Below are positions 1-7,849 of a DNA stretch of 34,183 nt, piece after piece. The notes under the pieces are model-generated. The model worked only from the letters and a program-made list of their open reading frames with translations. It searched no databases and had not been told where the DNA came from. The stretch comes from an uncultured Azospirillum sp. (GTDB lineage: Bacteria > Pseudomonadota > Alphaproteobacteria > Azospirillales > Azospirillaceae). The stretch is from contig NZ_CAMLJP010000072.1 of assembly GCF_946480385.1 (NCBI RefSeq), positions 1-34,183 on the forward strand, given 5' to 3'. The position numbers and the translations under genes are program-made. Position 1 is the first letter of the stretch, and the number at the start of each line of letters is the position of its first letter.

Positions 1-729
1 CCGGTTTTCCAGGTGCCCGGTCCGTGCGTAATGGACGAAGGCAGCCGTACCGTCGGTCCCGAACGCCGCCGCCAAGTCGCGGTTGGCCGCGAGATAGCTC
101 ATCGCGTCGAAGGTCGCGCTGGAGGCGGACACCATACGGTCGGAAAACCGGATATACTCGACATTCTGAATCAGATCGGAACCGTTGAGGCGGTCGATGA
201 TCGCAGACTGGCCGCCGTAGCTCATCAGTTTGTTGGGCGCATAGCTCTGGCTGGAGATGACCGTATCGACGCCGTCACCTCCGTCGATCGTATCGACTCC
301 ATACCCGCCGCTGATGAGATCATCACCGCCGCCGCCGCTGATATAATCGTTTCCGTTGTATCCATAAAGCGTGTCGGCATAGGACGATCCAAAGATTTGG
401 TCGCTGCCGGACAGGATGTTCTGGGTAGTCAGCGTGTAGGAAAGGCTGTAAATGCTGTAAAAGCTGATGTTGGCATTGCTGAACGACAGCAATGGAGCCC
501 CGCCGGGCAGGGTCGCCGACACGGAAGTTATCCTTCCGGACGCATTGTAATCGGTGATGTTGAACGACCCTGTGACGGTAACGTCCATCACCGGCGCCCC
601 GTTCAGCGTATAACGGAACGCTATCTGCGAAGAGTTTTGCGTAAGAAGGGAGTAATTGTCGTAGACGATACCTGCGGTATCTCCAGACCCCGATAAATTG
701 ATCGAAACATTTGCGACGACAGTGGTCAT
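1..729 (-). CDS. RTX-type calcium-binding secreted protein, N-terminal part (cut by window edge)
   Basis: Reading from the ATG at 729 the frame stays open for 243 codons to the edge, so the C-terminus is missing. Residues 1-105 are a Ser/Asn/Thr-rich region of no family I recognise. Residues about 114-160 contain glycine/aspartate nonapeptide repeats (NGNDYISGG, GGDDLISGG, GVDTIDGG, GDGVDTVIS), the calcium-binding beta-roll of RTX proteins. Residues 212-243 match a repeat often found in alphaproteobacterial RTX proteins (YLAANRDLAAAFG ... HYARTGHLENR). There is no N-terminal signal peptide, which fits type I secretion through a C-terminal signal lying outside the window. A GAGG motif sits about 8 bases before the ATG. 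Base composition is visibly richer in A and T than in the neighbours. The substrate or enzymatic role cannot be told from this part. Confidence 0.85.
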   Translation of the reverse strand, partial: MTTVVANVSINLSGSGDTAGIVYDNYSLLTQNSSQIAFRYTLNGAPVMDVTVTGSFNITDYNASGRITSVSATLPGGAPLLSFSNANISFYSIYSLSYTLTTQNILSGSDQIFGSSYADTLYGYNGNDYISGGGGDDLISGGYGVDTIDGGDGVDTVISSQSYAPNKLMSYGGQSAIIDRLNGSDLIQNVEYIRFSDRMVSASSATFDAMSYLAANRDLAAAFGTDGTAAFVHYARTGHLENR

Positions 730-962
730 TCCGGGGCCTCGAGAAATGCGATGGAAGTATGACTGAGGGGATGTTCTGCAGCAGATGATCTCAGGGGCGG
801 CATCGCCGTGCCCTGCGTCACCGTTGCGTATCCCGTTCTACGGTCGCCTTCATGCCACCGGTTTGAAGCGGTGACCGTTAGGGCATGCTCAAAAGGATAA
901 GATCGCAATCTTAGGATGTCGAGAGTGTGCGAGTGGAATTCGCTCCCGGCGTGTGGATGCGT
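730..962. other. Intergenic region between RTX gene and MFS gene
   Basis: I see no convincing gene here. It should hold the promoter of the RTX gene, but no clear -35/-10 pair stands out. A weak stem-loop at 898-913 could end the biotin operon. A 60-codon minus-strand frame at 726-908 has no recognisable family or ribosome binding site and I treat it as chance. Confidence 0.5.
898..913 (-). terminator. Weak candidate terminator of the biotin operon
   Basis: TAAGAT and ATCTTA pair over a 4-base loop, 50 bases past the stop of the MFS gene. On the minus strand the stem is followed by TCCTTTTG, a partial T tract. The stem is short and A/T-rich, so strength is doubtful. Confidence 0.3.
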
Positions 963-2198
963 CTACCGCCCCAGCAGCCTGTCCACCCGGCGCAGGGCCG
1001 GGAACATCACCGCCCACAGGCCGGCCAGCCCGACGGCGCCGACGCCGCCCAGAACCACCGCGGGCACCGCGCCGACCAGTGCCGCGACGCTGCCTGATTC
1101 GAATTCGCCCAACTGGTTGGAGGCACCGATGAACAGCGAAGTGACGGCACCGACCCGGCCGCGCATCTCGTCGGGGGTGGAGAGCTGGATCAGGGTCTGG
1201 CGGACGAACATGCTGACCTGATCGCAGGCGCCCACCGCCAGCAGGGCGATGAAGGACAGCACCGGATCGGCCGACAGGCCGAAGGCGATGGTGGCGACTC
1301 CGAATCCGGCGACAGCCACCAGCATCCAGCGGCCGGCATGGCGCTTCACACCCCATCGGGTGATGACCATCGCCATGGCGAGCGCCCCCAGCGCCGGCGC
1401 CGAGCGCAGCAGGCCGAGCCCCCACGGCCCGACATGCAGCACGTCGCGCGCATAGATCGGCAGCAGCGCCGTCGCCCCGCCGAGCAGAACCGCGAAGAGG
1501 TCGAGCGAGATGGCGCCCAGAATCTCCGGTCGGCTGCGGATGAAGGCGGCGCCGGCCAGCATGCTGGTGAGGCTCATGGCGCGCTTGGTCATGGTGACGG
1601 GGCGCGGCCGGCAGGCGGCGATCAGCAGCACCGACAGAACCAGCATCGCCGTGCTGACGCCGTAGACCGCCGCCGGGCCGGCAATGTAGAGCAGGCCGCC
1701 CAGCGCCGGGCCGGAAATCTGCGCCACCTGCACCCCTGACGACTGCCACGCGACGGCATTGGGGAGGTCCTCCACCGGCACGGTTGCCGATAGGATCGCC
1801 TGATTGGCCGGCCCTTCGAAGGATTTGGCGAGGCCGATCAGCGCCACCACGGCGAAGATCGCGTGGGGGGACAGCCCGCCGGCCATGGTCAACAGGAACA
1901 GGGCGGCGACCGCGATCATCTCGATCGACAGGGCGCCGAACAGCACCTTTTTGCGGTCGTTGTTGTCGACCACATGGCCGGCGACCAGCACCAGGGCCAG
2001 GGTGGGCAGGAACTGGAACAGCCCGACCAGCCCGAGGTCGAGCGGGTCGCCGGTCATCGCGTAGACTTGCCAGCCGACCGCCACCACCTGCATCTGGATC
2101 GCCAGCATCGAACAGACACGCGCGCTCCAGAACAGGGCGAAGGCGCGGTGACGGAAAGCCGACCGGAAACTATCCCCGGCCGTGGCGGCGCTGGTCAT
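963..2198 (-). CDS. MFS permease (MFS_3 / EntS-like exporter)
   Basis: The protein has 411 residues with about 12 predicted membrane segments, the usual size for the MFS_3 branch that includes the enterobactin exporter EntS. The N-terminus (FRHRAFALFWSARVCSMLAIQMQVVAVGWQVYAMT) and the loop-2 region (GHVVDNNDRKKVL) match that branch's signatures. A second-half motif (DEMRGRVGAVTSLFIGASNQLGEFESG) is also typical of it. It is an inner-membrane transporter, probably an exporter driven by proton motive force; the substrate is unknown. Its ATG directly follows the thiolase stop (TGA then ATG, no gap), so it is the last gene of the biotin-linked operon. Its cargo may therefore be a product of the ligase/thiolase pair, which is inference. 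Confidence 0.85.
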   Translation of the reverse strand: MTSAATAGDSFRSAFRHRAFALFWSARVCSMLAIQMQVVAVGWQVYAMTGDPLDLGLVGLFQFLPTLALVLVAGHVVDNNDRKKVLFGALSIEMIAVAALFLLTMAGGLSPHAIFAVVALIGLAKSFEGPANQAILSATVPVEDLPNAVAWQSSGVQVAQISGPALGGLLYIAGPAAVYGVSTAMLVLSVLLIAACRPRPVTMTKRAMSLTSMLAGAAFIRSRPEILGAISLDLFAVLLGGATALLPIYARDVLHVGPWGLGLLRSAPALGALAMAMVITRWGVKRHAGRWMLVAVAGFGVATIAFGLSADPVLSFIALLAVGACDQVSMFVRQTLIQLSTPDEMRGRVGAVTSLFIGASNQLGEFESGSVAALVGAVPAVVLGGVGAVGLAGLWAVMFPALRRVDRLLGR

Positions 2199-3368
2199 TC
2201 AAACTGGCTCCAGAAGTGTGGCGAGCCCCAGCCCGCCGCCGATGCCGAGCGTGGCGAGCCCCCGGCGGGGCGTGGTGCCCGCCGCCGGGAACAGCAACTC
2301 GGTGAACAGGCGCGTCACCAGGATCGCCCCCGACGCACCATAGGGATGACCGAGCGCCAGCGCGCCGCCGCCGACCGACACGCACGCCGGGTCGATGCCG
2401 AGCGCGTCGAGGCTGGCCAGCACCTGGGCGGCAAAGGCCTCGTTGAACTCGACGAGGTCGATGTCGGCGACGGACAGGCCCGGATTGCGGGCCAGCAGTT
2501 TTACCACCGCCGGGATCGGACCGGTGCCGAGAAGCTTGGGGTCCACCCCCGCTGCCGTGCTGTCGACCACAGCCAGTCCGCGGGTCAGGCCGAGCGCGCG
2601 GAACTTGTGCTCCGACACTACGGCGACGACGGCGGCACCGTCATTGACCGGGCAGGCGTTGCCGGCGGTCACCGTACCGTCGGGGCGCAGGATTGGGCGC
2701 AGAGCGGCCAGCTTTTCAAAGCTGGTATCGGCGCGTGGGCACTCGTCGCGGTCGATGACGCAGCCGTCGCGGAGGCGCAACGGCACGATTTCGCGGCCGA
2801 ACCGTCCGGTGGCTTGCGCGGCGACGGCCTTGCTATGGCTGTCCAGGGCGTAGCGGTCCTGGCGTACGCGGTCGATGCCATAGGCGGCGGCGACATTCTC
2901 CGCCGCCTCGATCATCGACGGATCGCCGATCTCGTCGGGGGCGAAGCGGGCGCGGTCGTAGAAGGCCGGGCTGCGGTAGAGGCTGGATGGCTTGGCGATC
3001 CTCCAGGGGGCGGTGCTGGTGCTCTCCACCCCACCGGCGAGGACGACGTCGCAGGCGCCGGACTGCACCAGCCGGGCGGCAAGGTTGATGGCCTCCAGCC
3101 CAGATCCGCATTGCCGGTCCACGGTGACGCCGGGCACCGACACCGGCAGGCCGGCGGCCAGTGCCGACAGCCGCGCGACGTTGCCGCCGGGCCCGACCGC
3201 GTTGCCCAGCAGCACATCGTCCACCTCCGCCGGATCGATGGCGGCGTCGGCCAGCACGGCGCGGATGACTGGGGCGGCTAGGTCCTCGACGGGAATCTCG
3301 CGCAAGCTGCCGCCGATGCGGCCGACAGGGGTACGGCGTGCGGCGACGATGATGGGACGGTTGCTCAC
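2199..3368 (-). CDS. Thiolase-family protein lacking the C-terminal catalytic cysteine (YhfS-like)
   Basis: This 389-residue protein is thiolase length and carries both thiolase folds. The nucleophile is Cys87 (VDRQCGSGLEA), the oxyanion Asn309 is in NEAFAAQ, and His341 is in LGHPYGASGA. The second catalytic cysteine, normally in a CxGGGxG motif near the end, is Gly375 here (LGIGGGLG, codon GGC), so ordinary thiolysis or Claisen condensation may be altered. The start is the GTG at 3368, whose GTGA overlaps the ligase stop by 4 bases. The open frame continues upstream inside the ligase gene but homology starts here (SNRPIIVAARRTPVG). It lies between the acyl-CoA ligase and the MFS gene. B. subtilis yhfS, next to yhfT and the bioY-like yhfU, is the closest parallel I recall. 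The substrate is unknown. Confidence 0.88.
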   Translation of the reverse strand: MSNRPIIVAARRTPVGRIGGSLREIPVEDLAAPVIRAVLADAAIDPAEVDDVLLGNAVGPGGNVARLSALAAGLPVSVPGVTVDRQCGSGLEAINLAARLVQSGACDVVLAGGVESTSTAPWRIAKPSSLYRSPAFYDRARFAPDEIGDPSMIEAAENVAAAYGIDRVRQDRYALDSHSKAVAAQATGRFGREIVPLRLRDGCVIDRDECPRADTSFEKLAALRPILRPDGTVTAGNACPVNDGAAVVAVVSEHKFRALGLTRGLAVVDSTAAGVDPKLLGTGPIPAVVKLLARNPGLSVADIDLVEFNEAFAAQVLASLDALGIDPACVSVGGGALALGHPYGASGAILVTRLFTELLFPAAGTTPRRGLATLGIGGGLGLATLLEPV

Positions 3369-4864
3369 CCCACCACCTCCAGCCCACCGGCCTTCGCCCG
3401 CTCGCGAACATCGGCGCGGGCGATCTTGCCGCTGCCGGTCAGGGGCATGTCGGCCGCCGCGAAGACCCGGCGCGGGGCCTTGTAGGCCTCCAGCCGCTCC
3501 TGACACCAGCCGCGCAGCTCGGCGAGCGAGGCGCGTCCGCTCCCGCGCCACCAGACGACGGCGGACAGGGCGTCGCCCCAATAGGAATCGGGCAGGCCGA
3601 ACACCACCGCCTCCGCCACTGCGGGGTGGGCGCGCAGGGCCGCTTCGACTTCCGCCGGATAGACGTTCAGGCCGCCGGTGATGACCATGTCGCCGGCCCG
3701 CCCGACCAGCCGAAGCCAGCCTTCTCCGTCGATCCAGCCGTAATCGCCGACCGTGCCCCAGCCGTCCTGCTCGCGATAGCCGGCGCCGTCGGTGGTGCCG
3801 AGATAGCCGTCGCTCAGCATGCCACTGCGAACCCAAACTGTGCCCGGCCGGCCGCGCTCCACCGGATTGCCGTCATCGTCGCGCAGGCTCAGTTCCACCC
3901 CGTGAAAGGGCCGGCCGACGCTGTCGGCGGGGGCGCCTTCTCGCGACGAGCGCAGGCTGACGAAGCTCAACTCCGATGCGCCGTAATATTCCAGCACAGT
4001 GGCATCGGGGCAGAGGGCGGACAGCCGGTCATGCACCGCGGGAGCGAGCTTGGCGCCGGAACAGACCACCCGGCGCAGGGCGGGAAAGCGCCGGCCGTCG
4101 CGTTCCGCCGCGTCGAGGATACCGACCAGCATCGTTGGCACCAGCACCAGCGTGGTGACGCCGCACTCCGCCAACTGCACTGCAGCGTCCGTCGCGTCGA
4201 ACTTCGGCTGTACCCGCACGGTGGCGCCGGCCGACAGCCCTTCCACCGCGCCATAAAGGCCCAGGCCATGGACCAGCGGTCCCGGCACCAGAACGACGTC
4301 GTCGGGTCCGATGCCGAACTCCACCCGGCTTGCCTCCAGCGTCGCCAGCCAGGAACCCTGGTTGCGGATGAAGGCCTTCGGCCGCCCGGTAGTGCCGGAG
4401 GTGAAGCCGACCAGGAAAGGGGTTTTCGGATTGACCGCGGGCATGGTCCAGCCCGACGGCTGTGTGGCGATCCAGCCGGATGCCGTCTCCGTCGTCAGGT
4501 GCAGGTCGGGACGGAAGGTGTCGAGGGCTGCAGCAGTCTGCGCGGCGTTCCATTTCGGGTCGAGCAGTCCGACGATCCCGCCGGCCGCAACGATGCCGAA
4601 GAACAGAGCCGGCAGCTCCGCCCGGTTGCCGAGGCTGAGCGCCACGTGCGGCGGCGCTCCGTCCCGGCGTAGGGCGGACACCCCGGCCCCCACCCGCCGC
4701 ACTTGGTCGAGCAGGGTGCCGTAGGACACCACCTCTTCGCCGAAGACCAGCGCAGGATGACCGGGTGCCTGTTTGGTGGCCAGTGCGAAGGGGCGGGCGA
4801 GATTATCCGCCCCAGGATAGCTGCCGGTCAGGGACGGTCGGTCAGGCGCCACACTCTCAGGCAT
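3365..4864 (-). CDS. AMP-forming acyl-CoA ligase (ANL family, YhfT-like)
   Basis: The 499-residue protein belongs to the adenylate-forming (ANL) superfamily and would activate a carboxylic acid to an acyl-CoA through an acyl-AMP. The P-loop-like motif FTSGTTGRPKAF lies near residue 152, the YGASEL motif near 293, the hinge region (GDYGWIDGEGWLRLVGRAGDMVITGG) near 370-395, and the adenylation lysine in LTGSGKIARADV near the C-terminus. No targeting sequence is visible, so it is cytoplasmic. Its ATG overlaps the end of bioY by 8 bases and its stop overlaps the thiolase start, so the genes are translationally coupled. By context the substrate may be linked to biotin or a biotin precursor, but no sequence feature defines it; a medium- or long-chain fatty acid is equally possible. 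Confidence 0.88.
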   Translation of the reverse strand: MPESVAPDRPSLTGSYPGADNLARPFALATKQAPGHPALVFGEEVVSYGTLLDQVRRVGAGVSALRRDGAPPHVALSLGNRAELPALFFGIVAAGGIVGLLDPKWNAAQTAAALDTFRPDLHLTTETASGWIATQPSGWTMPAVNPKTPFLVGFTSGTTGRPKAFIRNQGSWLATLEASRVEFGIGPDDVVLVPGPLVHGLGLYGAVEGLSAGATVRVQPKFDATDAAVQLAECGVTTLVLVPTMLVGILDAAERDGRRFPALRRVVCSGAKLAPAVHDRLSALCPDATVLEYYGASELSFVSLRSSREGAPADSVGRPFHGVELSLRDDDGNPVERGRPGTVWVRSGMLSDGYLGTTDGAGYREQDGWGTVGDYGWIDGEGWLRLVGRAGDMVITGGLNVYPAEVEAALRAHPAVAEAVVFGLPDSYWGDALSAVVWWRGSGRASLAELRGWCQERLEAYKAPRRVFAAADMPLTGSGKIARADVRERAKAGGLEVVG

Positions 4865-5405
4865 GGATCGGCAGGATGCCGGCGCGGCGGACGCCAGAGG
4901 CGGCGACGGCGGCGACGCCGGCCTTGATCAAGTCGCCCGGCACGAAGGCCATCGAACCGAACAGTGCCTTCTCGATCGGCAGGCCGGCGACCAGCGACAG
5001 CCAGGGGATTCCGCCAGCATAGACGACCAGGATGCCGCCGAGGACGCTGACGGCGAACAGGCGGATCGGGTTGGCGTTGGTGGCGAACCGCTCCGCCAGC
5101 CAGCCGGTGACGAAGGCGGCGACCGGCCAGGACAGCACGAAGCCGCCGGTCGGCCCCATCAACACGCCGATGCCGCCGCGTCCGCCGGCCAGCAGCGGCA
5201 GCCCGGCGGCGACCAGCAGCACAAACAGCAGGGCGGCGATGCCGCCGCGCTTGGCGCCCAGGATCGTACCGGCCAGCATGACGCCCAGCGTCTGCGCGGT
5301 GATCGGCACCGGCAGGAAACCGAGCGGGATTGGCGGCGCCATGCCGAGCCCGCCCAGCAGGGCGGCGAACAGGGCACAGAGGACGAGGTCGCGGGTTGAC
5401 AGCAT
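4857..5405 (-). CDS. bioY: Biotin transporter S component BioY
   Basis: The 182-residue membrane protein has about six hydrophobic segments and the BioY core motif LMGPTGGFVLSWPVAAFVTGWL in the middle. BioY binds biotin and works alone or with the EcfA/EcfT energising module; both modules are encoded directly upstream here, giving a complete BioMNY-type importer. The chosen ATG at 5405 follows a GAAGGAAG ribosome binding site at proper spacing. The gene starts 27 bases after the end of bioN and overlaps the ligase by 8 bases. No biotin synthesis gene lies in the window, so the importer may be a main biotin source or a supplement. Confidence 0.95.
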   Translation of the reverse strand: MLSTRDLVLCALFAALLGGLGMAPPIPLGFLPVPITAQTLGVMLAGTILGAKRGGIAALLFVLLVAAGLPLLAGGRGGIGVLMGPTGGFVLSWPVAAFVTGWLAERFATNANPIRLFAVSVLGGILVVYAGGIPWLSLVAGLPIEKALFGSMAFVPGDLIKAGVAAVAASGVRRAGILPIHA

Positions 5406-5432
5406 GATGGACGCTTCCTTCGGCTGGTGTCT

Positions 5433-6068
5433 TTATCGTTGAGTGCTGTTTTTTGTTCCGGCATCGGCCGGGTCGTAGCCGCGCGCTTCCAGTGCGGCGG
5501 TCAGATCATCGGCCATGGTGAGGATCTTGACCAGCAGCGGAACGAACAGGGCGGCTATGTTGCGTTCCACGCCGCGGGCGCGCTGTGCCATCCGCACCTC
5601 GCGGACCTGTTCGCCCAGCAGCGGGATGAAGCGGATGGTCAGGGCCAGCATCAGCGCCATCTTCGCCGGGTTGACCCCGACCGGGCGCAGCAGTCCGAAC
5701 AGCCGTTCGAACAGGTCGACCATGTCCATCACGCGGGTGGTCAGCGTGACCAGCGTCGCCAGCAGGATCAGAGCGGCGAAGCGGGCGACCGCGACGGCCG
5801 TTTCCTCCCACCCGCCGCCGGCCAGCAGGGCCTGGAAGCCGAACAGCAGGGCCAGCATGACGACCGGCGCCCGCAACTCGGCCAAGACCCGTCCGGCCGG
5901 CAGCCTTGCCGCGATTAGCACCGCCGCACCGATCAGAGCGGCGGCGAGCGCTCCCCACGCACCGGGGAGAGCCAGCACCGCCACCGTCACCAGCAGCAAC
6001 CCGCCCAGCTTCGCCCCCGCCGGCAGGCGGTGGACGGGAGACTCCCGATGCAGGTAAAGCCCCAGCAT
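5433..6068 (-). CDS. bioN: ECF transporter transmembrane component EcfT / BioN
   Basis: With the ATG at 6068 the protein has 211 residues and four or five membrane segments. The two Ala-Arg-Gly coupling motifs that touch the ATPases are present at residues 164-166 (AQRARGVERN) and 195-197 (LEARGYDP). It couples ATP hydrolysis by BioM to substrate release by BioY in the inner membrane. The ATG shares one base with the BioM stop (TGATG), indicating coupled translation; a TTG three bases upstream is a less likely start. The gene order bioM-bioN-bioY is typical for alphaproteobacteria. Confidence 0.94.
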   Translation of the reverse strand: MLGLYLHRESPVHRLPAGAKLGGLLLVTVAVLALPGAWGALAAALIGAAVLIAARLPAGRVLAELRAPVVMLALLFGFQALLAGGGWEETAVAVARFAALILLATLVTLTTRVMDMVDLFERLFGLLRPVGVNPAKMALMLALTIRFIPLLGEQVREVRMAQRARGVERNIAALFVPLLVKILTMADDLTAALEARGYDPADAGTKNSTQR

Positions 6069-6742
6069 CAACCGAGCCGCTCGATGTAGGCAGGCACGGT
6101 GTCCGCCGGAGGGCCGTCGGCGACGACGCGGCCATCCTCCAGCACCAGCGCCCGGTCGAAATCCCTGACCATGTCGAGGTCATGGGTGACGACGATCACC
6201 GTCTGCGGCAGCCCGCGCAGCAACTCGATCACCTTGCGGCGGTTGCGCAGGTCCAGCAGCGTGGTCGGCTCGTCGAAGATCACATAGGCCGGCTCCAGCA
6301 CCAGCACCCCGGCGATGGCGAGCAGCTGTTTCTCGCCGCCGCTCATCTGATGGGCCGGCTGGTGGCGGTAGCGGTCGAGGCCGTAGCGCTCCAGCGCCCC
6401 GGTAACGCGGCGGGCGATCTCGTCCTTCGGCAGTTTGCGTGCCTTCAGTCCGAAGGCGATGTCTTCCTCGACCGTCGGATAGACGATCTGGGTATCGGGA
6501 TTCTGGAAGACGAAGCCGACCCGCTGGCGCACGGCACGACCGTCGCTGCGGGTGTCCAGGCCATCGACGGCGACGGTGCCGGCCGTCGGCAGGATCAGGC
6601 CGTTCAACAGCCGCGCCAGCGTGCTCTTCCCCGAGCCGTTGCCGCCGAGGATGGCGATGCGCCGTTCCGTCAGCCGCAGCGACAAATCGTGCAGGACGGG
6701 GCGGTCGCCATAGGCGTGGGTGACGGACCGGAGTTCGATCAT
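6068..6742 (-). CDS. bioM: ECF transporter ATPase EcfA / BioM
   Basis: The 224-residue ABC ATPase has Walker [10 protein letters not shown] at residues 33-41, Q-loop FQNPDTQI near 80-86, signature MSGGEKQ at 133-139, Walker B VIFDEP near 154-159 and an H-loop in VVTHDLD. The [19 protein letters not shown] segment is typical of ECF ATPases (EcfA/CbiO/BioM). It is the first gene of the operon and powers biotin uptake with BioN and BioY. A single ATPase gene implies a homodimer. The 190 bases upstream show no clear BioR box (TTATnnATAA type) or BirA-like site, so its control is unresolved. Confidence 0.94.
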   Translation of the reverse strand: MIELRSVTHAYGDRPVLHDLSLRLTERRIAILGGNGSGKSTLARLLNGLILPTAGTVAVDGLDTRSDGRAVRQRVGFVFQNPDTQIVYPTVEEDIAFGLKARKLPKDEIARRVTGALERYGLDRYRHQPAHQMSGGEKQLLAIAGVLVLEPAYVIFDEPTTLLDLRNRRKVIELLRGLPQTVIVVTHDLDMVRDFDRALVLEDGRVVADGPPADTVPAYIERLG

Positions 6743-6932
6743 CGACGGAAACGGGGCTTTCGCGTTGCAGTTCTGTTGCGCGTGCGAAAGGTTCTTAGCC
6801 GGTTTATGGGCGGGGTGCCAGGGGAGAGCGTGGCTGTAGCGGCCTGGAGCGGATTTCTGTCCATGGCCGACCGCACGCTCGCCCGATTCTACCGCCTCTT
6901 CGTCTGATCGTACCCAGGCACCGAGTCATAAA

Positions 6933-7568
6933 TCAGAAGGAGGGAACCGCCTTGCTCTGGCGTTTGTAATTTCCGGTGCCAGTAACATTTAGCCCCATCC
7001 CACAGGTGCCTTCTTGATTTACTTTGACTGCGCTCTCGGTAAAAATAAAATCGATTCTGCAAATTCCGTAATCGCTCTCATCGTTCGATAAAAACACCGC
7101 ATGGTTTCCGTTGATATTCGCCACTCCCTCAATGTCGCCTGTGTTCATTTTATAAATAGCGCTCAGGTTGAACCTGATTATGCTGGCAGATTGTTGAGCA
7201 ACGAGAAGCTCTCCGCCTGTGGCTTTATAGGTGCCGGAAACAGTTGCTCCTGAAGTTGAGGCTTGCTGCGGGGCGTTCAAGGCCACCAGCCGCGCTTGGT
7301 AAGCCGATGCAAGACAGGTCATGTCCGTACAACGATTTCGCTGTGCTACCCAATTCTTCTGTTCGGCCTTTAGATTCGCCGGATTGGCGCTGTTCTGAAG
7401 TGCAGCCTTGTAAGCCCGACCAAGATCGCTGTCGAGATTTGACAACCGTTCGTCGGAACAGATTGTCTTTTCTACTGGTGTGCTGGCTTTGCCGCAGTCG
7501 AAGCTTGCCGCGAAGCTGCTGCCACCGCCAATCACACTCAGGGCAGCGGCTAGTATTAGAACTCGCAT
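6933..7568 (-). CDS. Secreted LprI-like protein (DUF1311 / lysozyme-inhibitor LprI N-terminal domain)
   Basis: The protein has 211 residues. Residues 1-20 form a signal peptide cleaved near SFAA/SFDC. Residues about 23-95 match the LprI N-terminal domain: FDCGKASTPVEKTICSDERLSNLDSDLGRAYKAAL with later cysteines in RCTDMTC that likely form disulfides. The C-terminal 110 residues (GTYKATGGELLVAQQ and following) form a probable beta-rich domain I do not recognise. Family members are periplasmic or envelope proteins, some inhibiting lysozyme; that function is not shown here. The ATG follows a TGAGGTC ribosome binding site. Base composition is markedly richer in A and T than in flanking genes (many AAA, TTT and ATT codons), so it may have been acquired by transfer. 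A 14-base palindrome lies just upstream. Confidence 0.8.
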   Translation of the reverse strand: MRVLILAAALSVIGGGSSFAASFDCGKASTPVEKTICSDERLSNLDSDLGRAYKAALQNSANPANLKAEQKNWVAQRNRCTDMTCLASAYQARLVALNAPQQASTSGATVSGTYKATGGELLVAQQSASIIRFNLSAIYKMNTGDIEGVANINGNHAVFLSNDESDYGICRIDFIFTESAVKVNQEGTCGMGLNVTGTGNYKRQSKAVPSF

Positions 7569-7849
7569 ATCGACCTCATTGAGTCACGAGCATGCATGCT
7601 CACGCGACCGTTACAGAAGCAGAGAGGGCTGCGCCTCAGATCAACTATAGATACATGTGCGACGGCAAGAGCATTCGTCTGCTTGCCGCAAGGGAAATTG
7701 TCGCATTCTGATCGGAGGGTCGCCGGCTCCAGTTCGAAGACGATCCGGCAACCGGAGAACTGCGGCCGGTCGACCCGGTCTCGGGCGACGATCAGGCGTG
7801 TTGTATCGTCAGCCCGGCGACTGGTTAGCGTTCCCGCATGTCGCAGGAA
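7569..7849. other. Intergenic region with palindrome and a broken short frame
   Basis: This 281-base gap holds the LprI promoter region and the palindrome at 7588-7601. On the plus strand a frame from ATG 7655 reads 18 codons to TGA 7709, then 38 more coding-like codons (including EDDPATGELRPVDPVSGDD) to TAG 7826. There is no ribosome binding site and I know no family for it, so it may be a gene remnant or chance. A 7-base-pair hairpin (TTCCTGC/GCGGGAA) directly follows the ATPase gene stop on the minus strand but lacks a T tract. Confidence 0.4.
7588..7601. promoter_or_regulatory. Perfect 14-base palindrome upstream of the LprI-like gene
   Basis: GAGCATGCATGCTC is perfectly self-complementary and ends 19 bases before the start codon. 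It could be an operator or an mRNA leader stem; no known factor is assigned. Confidence 0.45.

Noticed and set aside
3369..3836. Upstream extension of the thiolase frame
   Set aside because: The frame is open but overlaps the ligase gene and shows only Arg/Gly-rich shadow sequence; the GTGA overlap gives a better start.
5432..5441. A possible BioR box (TTTATCGTTG) between bioN and bioY
   Set aside because: It matches the TTATnnATAA type only in part, overlaps the bioN stop and lies inside the operon and not at its promoter.
6800..6907. A short plus-strand frame of about 33 codons upstream of bioM
   Set aside because: There is no ribosome binding site or recognisable feature, and it lies in the likely promoter region of the biotin operon.
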